NCBI GenBank assembly: GCA_016165875.1
Contig: JABBOT010000007.1
Span: 13,423,806-13,487,805 of the forward strand
Source of the DNA: Acanthopleura granulata
Lineage: Eukaryota > Mollusca > Polyplacophora > Chitonida > Chitonidae
Length of the DNA: 64,000 nucleotides
Reading direction: 5' to 3'
The notes under the pieces were generated by a model, which saw nothing but the letters and a program-made list of their open reading frames with translations, made no database searches and was not told the origin of the DNA. A program made the position numbers and the translations under genes. Within the stretch, counting starts at the first letter, position 1, and every line of letters begins with the position of its first letter. Shown here in pieces: positions 11,305 to 23,283 of the stretch.

Positions 11305-11535
11305 TGCAGTGGGGCTTAGCGCTCTAGTGCAGCGCGGTTGCCGAGGAATCGCTCACTAGTGCGATCACTGTGAGTTCAGTTGCCGCTGACGTTGGCTTCT
11401 TCACCGTCCCCGCGTGGGAAGATCTGCAGATGGTCGCGAGTTTCCTTGAGCCCTGCTCGTTTTCCTACCACCATAATGATGACCACCGTCGTATAGTCTA
11501 AGTGTAATGTTCCTCAGTAAGGCGTAAGACTCCAA
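11305..11535 (+). mobile_element. SINE, divergent full-length copy
   Basis: Has the family order tRNA-like head (GGGGCTTAGCGC...), core (GCGTGGGAAGATCTGCAGATGG), CACCATAATGATG block and GTAAGGCGTAAGAC end, all with many substitutions. Confidence 0.7.
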
Positions 11536-11596
11536 CCCTCTTAACCAAAGAAATAATTCTAATTTTCCGCTCTATGAAATTAGCAGCACACATGTA

Positions 11597-11862
11597 TTTG
11601 TTTATTTACTTGACGAGTGCCTCACGCCGTACTCAAGAATATATCACTTACACGACGGCGGCCAGCATTACGGTGGGAGGAAACTGGGATGAGCGCGTGG
11701 AAAACCCATGATCATGCACAGGTTGCTGTCAAATCTTCCCACGTATGGATAGAGAGAAAGCCGTCATGAGCTTGTGTTGAACTCACAATGATTGCGTTGA
11801 TGAGAGGCTACTGTCAATATGCTGCGCTAGCGCGCTAACTATGTCAACCACGGGGGTCTCCC
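11597..11862 (-). mobile_element. SINE on the minus strand, inverted against its neighbour
   Basis: Read on the minus strand it gives the head, CGTACGTGGG-like core, CATAATGCTGG-like block, AAGTGATATATTCTTGAGTA and a TAAATAAAC tail. It lies about 60 bp from the + strand copy at 11305-11535. Confidence 0.75.
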
Positions 11863-11879
11863 TTGTGCCCCGCTCTGTT

Positions 11880-12975
11880 GACACAAGTGAGAAAATGTCA
11901 TATATTTAGTAGACATATTAACATATTACATTAATTATGTGCACATGTAGCCTTTTTTGTCCACTTAGTGCTTTCTTAATTACCGGGTGACATTTACACT
12001 TTGATTAGTGGATCTGTTGCTGTAAGCAAGAGCAAATTCGCGAAAACTACGAGAGCCGTCATAATAGTCGATGTCGTCTTGCACTCAGACCCCGGGCTAA
12101 AGTGACTAGCCCATGTTAAAAGCTGTAGAGTATCAAAAGTTTTGCTCACAGGGAGACAGAGCGATTTACAGAACCCCTTGCCACGTCCAAGGACGTCCTT
12201 ATTTCAGGATCTTAAGCCTCATGCCCATACATCTCTCCAGAAAAAGCTTTTATATAGTTCGTTAGCCACGTTTACGCTCACATATTGAAAATGTGGTATT
12301 AAACCCCAATCGTTCGTTCTTTATTCTATATAGATATTAACTCACGTCTCTAGTAATCCTTGTAAACCACATTTAAATTACTTTTATGTAACCCGATTAA
12401 ATGTCACACTTGAATTTCTCATTTACAAACTACCTATTTACATCGGTACACACAGGCCCTGTAGACAAGGAGATGTTCTCTGTTTGGTTACCATTTTCGG
12501 TGATTGTGGTTATGTCAAATGCTCTTTACTTGGGTATTACCGAATATGTGTATTTCACTGCTTTTGTATTACTTTAAAATGAAATAAACCGTATAAAAGT
12601 GAAACAGTTTTTCTTTCATTGAAAATCCCCATTCTCCTTGGTGAAATATAATAAACACCAACAAAAAAACATTTAATTTAACCGCTTTGTTTAATCGTGT
12701 TCAGGGTATTTGCCCCAAGTTTTTAGATAACATATATGCCACATTACATATTTATTTTCTGGATTGTGATTATGTTCTATTGTTTCGTACTTAATGGCTA
12801 AAGTACGGGAGATCGCGTGTATTGAATTCGTTGCATTTCCGTTCCTGGCATTAGGATTCTAGTCGGTGTCCCATGCAGGATATCTTGACATGGTGCAGGC
12901 ATGTCTGTCTAACCACTATGGACAAATGTGAGGAGAAATGGTCTGCCTTAAGCGAAAGATCCATAAGACTAAAAT
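11880..12975. other. Intergenic, no recognised feature
   Basis: AT-rich sequence without convincing frames, splice-bounded exons or repeats that I can identify. Confidence 0.5.
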
Positions 12976-12980
12976 GACGG

Positions 12981-13130
12981 TGGCTTCCTCTCCGGCCGTA
13001 CGCGTCAGCAACCTGGGGATGGTGGTGGGTTCCCCTCTGGCCGGTTTCCTCCAAACATAATGCCGGCCGCCATTGTATAGGTGAAATATTCTTCTGTACT
13101 GCCTGGGGTATCAATGGAATAAATAAACAA
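12981..13130 (+). mobile_element. SINE fragment (core and tail)
   Basis: Contains CTCTCCGGCCGTACG, CAACCTGGGGATGGTGGTGG, CATAATGCCGGCCGCC, GTGAAATATTCTTCTG and a weak AATAAATAAA tail. I cannot recognise the tRNA head. Confidence 0.75.
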
Positions 13131-16100
13131 TGTGCGTAAACCACTAAGCTCGCGCAGCAGATAGTCGGCAATCTCCGTTAATAAATTTAACATTCGGGCT
13201 TGGTCGGCCGGTTACTTGTAGGTCACATGATCAAGAGATTTCACGAGATTTAGTCTCAATATGGTGGCATTCTGTGAACCTGGTTAAAAGATGATGAAAA
13301 TCTGTCATTTAACAACGATTCAGGTACTTATTTGTGTTTTATCCAATGCTAACATAGAAACAAGAAGCCATAGGACGAATTAGCCCCAGGAATTGTTATG
13401 TTTGACACTTCATATGTGACTGAGGAATGACTTTTCAATTGTCAGTCAAAAGCTGACCACTTCATTTTTCGAGACAGTACTGAGGATTCACTGACGGATT
13501 TGTCCACATCTCATACCGTTTTCACGCTTCGCGGGCCGTAACTTATATTTAACTGGCTACATTCGAATGCTTTTACATTGTTGGTGTAAATTCAGAATTC
13601 CGCAACATGTAACCATACCTGGCCACTCTCATTGTCAGTCTCTCATTTATTTCATTAAAATCACGTTCTTACAGCCAGAGTATTAAGTTTCACCTTTGGT
13701 TATTTTTTCTCTTCTTTTTTTTCTTTCTTTTTTTTTTTTGGCAATAATATTTGACGTTGTGTAAATGTGTAAACTTGCCAGCAAAATCTTAGTTGCAATA
13801 TAGAAAATTATTTCCTTCTGGTGGTTTTTTCCATCTTAGAGGAACCATCCATTACTAGCCCGTCGACTCTGACGTTTTGTACCCCCTCAGGGAGCAGGTC
13901 GAAATTCGGAACGCGCAAACACAGGATCAGGATCTTGCGAGTTCCACCAGTCTCAGCAGTCCGGACCGCCATGTGAACAGCGGACCGCGTTAAAGTTATT
14001 GCAATACGGCATGTAGAAGGATCGTTAGTTACACGGGGTGTTAGAAACTTCAGGGCTGTATCCCACATAAGTAAAAAATATAAGCATTAACTGTACATCT
14101 GAATTCACCGGATAATAACTGTAAGAAAAGATGGTTACAAGCCTAGAATTTTGAAAGGAAACGGGTGGGGCTGTGAATAAAATATGATAAGCACAGTGAA
14201 GTACTTCACAACTATGACTTGATGGAGTTACCGTAAGGGTTCACAAATTGTGTAACATTTACCGTAAACATGATGATCAGCCTCTTGATGTGTCTACGGT
14301 AACTCGTAAAATGTATGAGAGGGTTACTTTTACAGATCAATGCCATGGTTTTAATTTAAAAATGGGACTTGATTAGAATACATCCTGTGCGTGAACCTGA
14401 AAATCTTTCTGGAATCCCAGCATTCAGTTTTACGTGTATGAAGCATGCTTGCATTCTTCAGGTGCAAGTCGACACCACTGAATTGTGTAATCTCGGGCTG
14501 TACAATACTTAAAGGATTCAATGTTATGATCAGGTCCAATGTTACATTCATATGATAATTAAGGACACTAAAACCCATCGTAAGCAAAATTTCATATTTT
14601 GCATTGTGTAGTCAAAAATATTGATCAAATATGGTCATATGTATGTATATTCTTAAAGTTACACGGCTAATTTCAAATAAGCCTTTAAAATTTAACAAAC
14701 TATACCAAGTTTTATTTAAAATTTTCAAATTACTTTTGCTACAGTGTATAGTTTTCTATTTAATTTCAAAAACGGCCGCAACGGTTCCTAATATTCTTAA
14801 CATGCGTACCAAGTTTCGTAGCATTATTTATATAGTATTTCGCCACGCTCAAAAATAGAATGGGAGAAAAAGGCCAAAATGTCTGGAGGAGCATTATGTG
14901 TGACAAATTTCGTCATTAATCCGTTCGCAAGTTAATTTAATCAAGAATTGCCACGCTTTCAGGTAAAATGTAAACGTATCAAAGTACTTATGTTAAATAT
15001 AAAACTTACTATACTTTGGAAACGTAAATTGGTGTTTTATCTTGACAGTTTTGAGTAAAGCCTGTTAGAATGTGTTTATAAACCCCTCCCCTCATGGCAC
15101 CCCGGTGGTGTGATAAAGGCTGTTGTTTTAGTTAATAGATCTGCTTGAGTAATCTGCACAAACAACCATGTACAGTTTATAGCTGCAGGCAATACACATT
15201 TACCAGGGGCATGTCTTTTCACAGGAAATAACCCCTCGTTGAGCCAACCCCCCTAATAATGGGGACTAAAACACAGCTGCATTGGTTCACAACAACTGTA
15301 TCATATTTTTCAAATTTAACGTATTTACAATTAAAGTTTGGTTTCCATGTTTAAGTGAGATTAAAGATAAGCGAAGGGAGAGTAAGAATGTGAAATAAAA
15401 AAAACAATGTTTTTCACCCTTGACTTGTTCTAAAGTATTCGTAAAATATTCGTTAATTTGATAGTGCACAATGCTCCTGCATTGCTGTGCACAATTAACT
15501 CAAGAGATATCACAAATTGATGTGTTTTAAACATCTTGCAAGTAAGGCCAAGATATCTGAGTTTCCTATCTTTGTTAGTTTTCTGAATTAGAAACACCAC
15601 AGTGTTGCATTAAATGTTGCCTAAATGGGAAACAAAAGACCCCTGACCAGGAAAGACGTTTCCTAAACAGGAACGCGCTCTGATGATCTCAATATATTAT
15701 AACTCTATGTTGAAGTGTGCATATGTTTATTGAAAGGGGCACTTTTGGTCAAACTCGCCTGAAGTAAACTTTATTAATGTCTCTAATTGAATAGGTAAAA
15801 CGTTTGCAAATAATTACTCCTCATAATACGACTTTGCGGTGTAAAACTTAACTCTAGAGTAGAAAAGCATTTGGCTATCAAGCCAAAGCATCATTTTGCC
15901 CATGTCGTTTTAAACTGCTAATAAGTTCTGTATATAGAGGCCATGTGTCAGTGCTTTTGTTTACATTTTGAACTGGAAGTAACATGCGGTACCTGACTGC
16001 TGTTTGTAATATGAGTGACATGATATGGAAAACCCCAATTGCACTTTTAGTGAAAACATAACTATTTTAGGTACGTATTGTATTACATGCTGAGATATTT

Positions 16101-18600
16101 CAGTATAAGAAAATTAGCTTTGTTAAACAGTAAGCACTTAAAAATAAACATAAGAGACCATAAAGTGTTTATTCATTTGCTAACAACATAAGTAATTTAC
16201 CAGGTATTGTACATGCAGCCCGACTTCTGGGTAGGAGATCGATAGAGTAGGCAGCAACTTCACCAGGCTTACATCACTCACTTGCTTCGTGAAACCGAAG
16301 CCAGTTGTCAACTCTCTTCGCCAGCAAAGCCGAATAACCGTTGAATGGACAGTAGGGAGGGGGAAGGCTAATATACACCGCTAGCCTGTGGGCACATGGC
16401 TTGTATACTTCACAGATGTTCAGTTCACTTAAAACTGCATGGAATTTGATTCGATACCGTGATATATACAACCCTTGAAATTCTTGCCTTCTGTAATACT
16501 TTTTGTTTGATAAGATTTAGCTCTTGATGCTATTAAGATTTTTATCACTAAACTCAACAGTTTAGTGGTGCTAGGTAGTGATAATTGCAGTTGTGGAACG
16601 ATTTTTCCGATGTTATGTTTCACTGAAATATTCGTGTACATGAAAACGGAAAAAAGTAATATTTGACTTAGTTTGTACAATTAACTAGATGAGGCGGCGC
16701 ACGTGTTATTCATTTAAATATCTTCATTTTGTCACTTATATTTTTGCCTCACTGATCAAAATTAGCCCTCGAACATCTATGCATATATAATATAGGTGTT
16801 TGCAAACAAGCTGTTGTTGAAATCTGATTCTTGTTGCCTCCTTAAAATTAATGGGATTTGTTTGGTCAAAGAAGTCTATAGTTAACCTTTGTGCCTCTGC
16901 TGCTCATGGCTAACTTGACCAGGTTTCTTGACTGCAGATAAATGAGACTTAATCTTGTAATCCAGCACACCCTCCCACCCCCACCCTCCTCTAAGCTTTA
17001 GAGCGGAAAATAATTCCATATATCAAACAGGGAAAGTATCTAACGCAAGAATGTTTTACAATGGTGAAGATGGATATGCAAATTGTCAATTTGGTGTTTT
17101 CTGGGGCAATGCAATGTGAATTTTATTACAAATTTAAGCTGTTTAAATTAAGCTGTGTGTGTGCATTAGGTATTTGTTTATTGACAGTTGGTGACCTCAT
17201 TATAATCTCTGACTTGGCTGTTGTTCTGCTGAAAACCACTGCCGCAAGCTTAAGTTTCACAGAAAGCAGGTTTTCAAGGAGGCCAGACAAACTGTCCATC
17301 CCTACTCAACCCATTAACCCTCTTCCTCATCCCAGCGAAGGGACAAAACAGGGAACGAACAGAGCAGTAGATTAAAACCAACTGTTACCTTTCATTTTTA
17401 ACCCAGTATCAACCCCCATGATCTTGTATTTGTAGGGAATATCCAGAAATTCAGTCAGATTTATTCTCCAGATTTACAAAAACTAACATTTATGAAGCTT
17501 CGATCGGTGTATCATAGGTAGATCAGCAACATATATGAAGGCTCTGTGGAAGTGTCCCGTCAACACATGCATGGATGCTAAAACACACATTGTTATCTCC
17601 GAGCATATGACTAATATATTAACTGAAAAAACCGGGAAGTTAGTAGAATTAGGGTAATTAGGTCGTTCGTGGTGCAAAAAATACCTCCTGTTGTCTTCAA
17701 CTAACATTGAAAACCTGAATATATCCCGTTGAATTAATAGGATGAGCATGGCTCACAAAACCGATCATATCTTTTTCCACCAGTGATCAAATGTATCTTA
17801 CTAATTTTTGCACAAAATTCAGCAAGGTCTCTTTACATTTTCAAACAGGTCACAAATTCCTGGCTCAGATCTCCTAGCTTCCCAAACATGTAGGCCTAAA
17901 GCCTTCATGGTAATTTAAATCGTCTATCCACAGCCTAAAGAGCATATTTTCCCAGCACGAGATAAGTCCCACTATCCTGATCGTCAGTTCGCTGCTTTAA
18001 CGTAATTCCGAGCGTACAAGCGCTAGAATGAAACAAGGAACTGATCCTCAGTCTGGAGTCCCACCTTCAAACTTTTGTGTAAACAACTCAGTGAACAAGA
18101 CTATGAAAAATAAAACGGACGAATCTTGTACCGTCTCACTTATATATTTTAGCTACTGTCAGTGGAGTAAAGCGTGTATATGTACTGGTTTACAAGTGCA
18201 AACCATGTACGCTGTATAAGAATGAGAAACAGAGAAGAGATGGGGTGAGGGGAGGGGGGCGTGGCGACCCGACAACAACTGCAGCTGTGGAATTGACAGA
18301 AAGGAAGCATTCCAGTGCAGTAAAACTGAGCTTATCCACTGTGCTCCTTTTGGAATCTTTATTTGATTGTCCTTATGAATAGGTTTTTCGTTATTTGGGT
18401 AATAAAATCAGAATCTTTACATTACTTAAACAGATGGTGTCATTTTATTTACTTATTCATTTGATGTCTGTTAATTGATATATTCAAGAATTTTTCAGCT
18501 ATCTCGATGACGGATGCCATTTTAGAGAGATGGTCAAAACTGGGGTGTAATGCATTCAACAGTGGTTTAACAGTGTGCTCTCCGTAATCTAAAATAAAGT
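13131..18600. other. Intergenic desert with one unassigned minus-strand frame
   Basis: About 5.5 kb of AT-rich DNA with a pyrimidine-rich run near 13700-13740. The only frame that stands out by composition is minus strand 14068-13808 (86 codons, GC-richer than its surroundings). It matches nothing I know and has no clear splice context. No RNA gene is visible. Confidence 0.45.
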
Positions 18601-18609
18601 AAGTCCCCA

Positions 18610-19480
18610 TTGTACACTAACTTAAAACAGCAGTTTGCCTTATCTGTGAAGGAAAAAGCTGATGTACCTGTTCGTTATTTCATGGATGAGCTGTTGATGA
18701 GAAAGCATAGACTTCCTCATGTATCAGCTAATGATGATTGGGCAGTTTTCAATCAAATTGTCTTACCTACAAGCTAAGGAATCAAAAAAACTCAAAATGG
18801 CTCATGAGATTCCAATAGGTGGACATTTAGTTACGAGAAAGGCAGAAAGTAGATCAGCCGCCATTTTTGATGGCCTAAGATTCACAACGACGTGGTTAAT
18901 TTCCGCAAGATATGTCATACCTGTGAGATGGCAGGAAAACCACAACACAGTGTAAAGCCTGCACCCTTAATTCCTATTTCTGCTTTTGGTGAACCTTTTA
19001 GTAAGGTATTTATTGATTGTGTTGGCCCATTACCTAGAACTAGAAGCATCCTTTGACTAGGAAGTTTCCTGACGCGATCCCACTTAAACAGATAGCTACT
19101 TCACAGATAGTTAATAGTCTGTTGTAGTTTTTCAACAGCTATGTTTTATCTAAGGAAACACAATCTGACGAGGTCAAATTTTATGTCAGGGTCATTTCAG
19201 GAAGTTAAGTATCAGCTGGGGAATATGCAACTTAAACTCTCGTTAATGTTAATGTGTTGTTAATTTTGAGAGACGGACCGAAGATACTGCAGCACTCAGA
19301 GGAAAGACTACAACGCTGTAAAACAGGAGCTCCGGAGCGACGAGCAGTTTCGCCCGGAGACATTCTGGTAAGGCCTGTTGTTTCTCGGCTGTCTGGCCCA
19401 ACACAGCTAAGTGGGATAACTCTGTTGGTACAATGCTGTGTTCTGCACGTAGCCAATACTTCTGTATCTAAGTGCATTCC
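18610..19480 (+). pseudogene. Decayed Ty3/Gypsy pol fragment (integrase)
   Basis: Translation in shifting frames gives the zinc-binding HHCC region of a Gypsy-type integrase (MAHE...GGHL, then CHTC after a frame shift near 18868). The beginning of the integrase core follows (an FIDCVGPLPRT-like stretch near 19008, then a KETQSD-like stretch near 19155), and a SPGD-like C-terminal segment near 19350. Several frameshifts and stops break it, and I see no LTRs, gag or reverse transcriptase next to it. It is a dead fragment. Confidence 0.75.
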
Positions 19481-21785
19481 TCTGCGCTAAATTTTTTAAA
19501 CCTTTTTCGTGAAATTACGCTCTGACTTAAATTTTATAAAGAGACAAAATACAGCTTTTATATGAATATAAAAGATAACCCTGTTTTACATACCCTTTAT
19601 TATAACGTATATAGGCCCATACCATTCGTAGTCTCAGATGATATGAAGTCGACATAACCTAAAACCGAACGTAGTTTACATTATTTATAGGTACAGTGAA
19701 TATATTGATGTATGTTTATGCCCTGAAACAGCAACTGAGAGCTGTCTCTTCCTGGGAAGATATGACTCAAGTTCTGTAGTGAGAGAGTGCTGCATATCTC
19801 CAATCTTTCTGTATATAGTGGTAATTTAAAATAGCTAGGACTATTGGCTGTTGCATTAATCTCACATCCTCCTACAACAGGGATAATGAACATGGGAAAT
19901 ACACGAACAAAAATTGTAATTTGGGCATAGAGCAAACTATTGAGATGTTTCGAGTAGATTATTAGTTATGACGACTTTGACACAACGTCTCTCATGGCTA
20001 GTATTTGGTTTGATATTAAACCACAGAAACCGCAAACTATCAAGAGTGGATTCGTGAAAAATAATGTACGTTTCAAACCATTGTATGGCGTCACAACTGT
20101 CGTTTAATGCTAGCTGCAAAACTAATGATAAACACATAAGCCAAAAATAGTAGCAGTCATCGAAGTTCTAGATTTACTGGCCAAATAGTTGATATAGAGG
20201 TAGTATAACATGAGAATTACTGACAGCCTGCGAGAAAATCGGGTTAGAAAAAATGTGCAGGTAGGCATTTGTGTTTTCTGGACTAATTTCACTATTGCCA
20301 TGTACAAGCATTTATCAGTCCACAAGCAAGTTTCTATGCCAACGCTATATTTTGATTGGCTAATCAAACGGGTTGTAAGGAATCATATTGTTACCGTTTT
20401 GACTGGTGTAAAAGGGGTTATATTACATGGCGACAGTTTCTTTCAATCTCGTTTTAGTGACATTCAGTTAGAAAATAAGTTTGAACTAGTATATTTATAA
20501 GGTATGATGTAATAAAATACCACACCCTGTTTGTTTTACAAAGTTGATTAAAAATTCAAGGCGTTTTTTTTATAGCTTTATGCTCTCAAAAACCGTCGTC
20601 GATCGATCTCTACGTTTTAAGGGTGGAGAAAACACAAAAATACATAAAGTTCAGATGAAGGACTGCGAAAGGTTAGTTGTAAATATGAGCTTCAGTATTT
20701 TTTTTTCCATTTTTCTTTACGGAGAAAAAGACACTTGAAAAAAAATTGTGTATGGTGGGTGTCTGGGATCAGCTTTCAGTATATATAGTATTTGTGTTAT
20801 AATGTTATAAATGAAGATGTTACACATGTGTAATAAATATTTTTGCTCTATAATTTGTCCTTTTCATTTTACAAATGTGTTTCACCTAGATTTCGATCAC
20901 ATTAATAACTTTAATGTGTTCATAGATATGGTCATAATTTATGTTGAATGCAAGTATTTGCATATAAGCAACAACTTTACATTCAGATAAATGTATTAGG
21001 CATAGACAATAGACGATATTAGGCGATAAATACCAAAAGTTGGTCCCAGGTGCCCACCACACAAAAATATTTTCAAATACCCTTTTCTCCTGAAAAAAAA
21101 ATCCCCCAAAAATATCAACCACCATTTTTGCAAATATGTTTTGGCATTCTTTCATCTGATTTTGGCATCACTTTTTTTTCGTTTTCTTCCTTTTTTCTTT
21201 TCTTATTTAATTAATAAAACGGAAATAACCTCCACCGTGACGTTTACTTTTACTAAGGAACACTGACTACCTGTGCACTGTGGCACTATAATGTTTTCTG
21301 TTATATACATGTAAACAAGGCTTCAAATCCAAATTGGGTGATAGTAATCCATGTAAATGAAATGGATATTTATGATTAATGTATTAAATGCAAGATTTAT
21401 TCAGAGTGGAAATCTGATGCTATCAAATAAGGAAATTTGGAATTTTTGTTTTTTACGCCGTCCAAAATGTATTTTCACTTCTATGGCGATACTAATACAG
21501 AATTACCTGCACAAACGGCTACTTCTATGGATTTTAAAACTGACTGTTTGAATTGACTGGTGCGCATTAAGAACAATCACAGTCACCATGTACAACCTGT
21601 GCTTAGAAATCGAGCGCACATATCTTTGAATAACAGTCCGCACAAACACTGTACATTCATGAAAATCAATGTACGACGTGGTCCATGTCACGCTGTCGTT
21701 TAAGACATAGAAAACCCTCGGAGCTGAGCGCGAAGGCGATTACTTTCCACGAATATACAATTTCTCGGGCTTTCACCATTACGGA
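19481..21785. other. Intergenic, no recognised feature
   Basis: AT-rich sequence. The frames at 20210-20500 and 20886-21155 have no domain, splice context or homology that I recognise. Confidence 0.45.
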
Positions 21786-21970
21786 AAGTTCAAGTCCAGC
21801 TCATGCTGGCTTTCTCTCCGGCCGTACGTGGGAAGGTCCGCCAGCAACAAGCGATTGGTCATAGGTTTCCTCCGGGCTACCGGGTTTCAACCAGCCCTAA
21901 TGTTGACCGTCGTCGCTTAAGTGAAATACTCTTTAGTAAAACACCAATCAAATAAATAAATAAATAAATC
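21786..21970 (+). mobile_element. SINE, core and AATAAAT tail
   Basis: Carries GTTCAAGTCCAGCTCATGCT (B-box side), CTCTCCGGCCGTACGTGGGA, the later core blocks, AAGTGAAATACTC and a clean (AAAT)n tail ending near 21970. Confidence 0.85.
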
Positions 21971-22550
21971 TATGTTAGAAGACCGCTGTTGAAGCAAATG
22001 TGCCAGGAAAAATAGTGCTGGATTGCCTTCATACCCAATTCATCCCATGTGATAACGTAAAAATTTTGCAAGTCGAATTTTGCTATCCTAGCGGCGGCAT
22101 CTCTCAGGTATATATTTCTGCATAAACCAGGATTCTGCTCGTGCTCTACGCCCCACCGGGGCCTGGTTCCTTGGTATTGTTTTCATGTTTCCCTGTCATG
22201 TGGTTATTAAAGGTGAAGACAACTCAGCATTCTGAGGAATTCTGTACGTTTAATATACATTGCAATTTCTAAGTTCTTCTGTTCATGAATTTACATGAAC
22301 AATTAGAATAAAACCGCAAGTAAACTGCTCAACTGACAAGAGACCGCATTTCACCATTTACGTGACCTTTTCCCGACAAACTCTCTGAATTGTTTTACTC
22401 TGTGTTGTACCCCCTTATATATTATCTCTTTAAGTGACTGAAATTGTATAGAACGATTAATTAGAGAACTAATTTGCTCTGGAAGATACAATTAAGACTC
22501 CTAAGCTTTTGTACTGGCAAAAAGATGGCTACTCCACGCCGGGTCTAAAT
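21971..22550. other. Intergenic upstream of the locus B promoter region
   Basis: No exon, repeat or RNA recognised. Confidence 0.4.
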
Positions 22551-22639
22551 TTCAGGTGCCAAGGGGAAGAAAGGACTACGTATTCTGCCTTTTGACTTTG
22601 AATAGCAGCCTGCGACTCGAGGTCACGCCGGGTTGGTCG

Positions 22640-23231
22640 TGGCTTACCAGGATGTTATCTCTTATGTATACAATCCCACATTTGGAAATGCGCGGGTATT
22701 TCCCCTCGTATGCCATATTACCTCTACCTACAAAGCTGACATTCAAAGTGTTTGTCAAGAAGACTTGAGCACTTTGTGAAACATAATACATCTTGTATTT
22801 GTACAAAGTTCAAGTCCGTTATAAAGTTGATGACACCTGTGCTGACCTCAATACCCGGGTCATTCCGCGTGGCTTTTGGCACTGCGCTCCCCTCTCCCGT
22901 TACACTGTGATAGAAGCGGCTGAACAGCTTGAATAGCACGAACCAGGTACAATGTACACGCCCCCCCTTTAGAAGAAAAGGGTCAACATTCAGACACAAT
23001 CACCTTTACCAGAGGACCGAGATCTTTCCGAGTCACTGGTGCATGTACATATAAAACAGCCCACAGGAGTTGACTATAGCTGTTGTCGTACTGGGTTAAC
23101 CGACACTGAGTGGCCACATTCACCTGGCATATACACAAACAGACTATCTACAAGCTTGTATGTATACTGACATGTATCTAAGTACGACCTAAACCTCAAA
23201 CTAAAGGATAACTTACATGAGCTCTCCAAAA
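22640..23231 (+). promoter_or_regulatory. Locus B promoter and 5' leader, duplicated at locus C
   Basis: Blocks here recur in the same order before the locus C first exon (59960-60469), for example ACCTACAAAGCTGACATTCA against ACCCACAAAGCTAACAATCG, and ATCTACAAGCTTG in both. Because the duplicate sits before the same signal-peptide exon, this region is inferred to be the proximal promoter and 5' UTR. Confidence 0.65.
23050..23056 (+). promoter_or_regulatory. TATA box of locus B
   Basis: TATAAAA, about 176 nt before the ATG, predicts a start site near 23080. The aligned position in locus C reads TACACAAAA (60302-60310), so the box is lost there. Confidence 0.6.
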
Positions 23232-23283
23232 ATGACGACAACCTCCATCGGATGGATTTTGATGATTTTCACCATTTTTCCGG
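23232..23283 (+). CDS. Locus B exon 1: signal peptide
   Basis: Encodes [17 protein letters not shown] plus one base, donor GTATGT, phase 1. The ATG is in AAAAATGA context. An in-frame ATG at 23217 would add MSSPK, but its context is poorer and locus C lacks it, so 23232 was chosen. Confidence 0.82.

Noticed and set aside
23217..23231. Upstream in-frame ATG for locus B
   Set aside because: The context is weaker than at 23232, it would prepend MSSPK to a good signal peptide, and locus C has no matching ATG.
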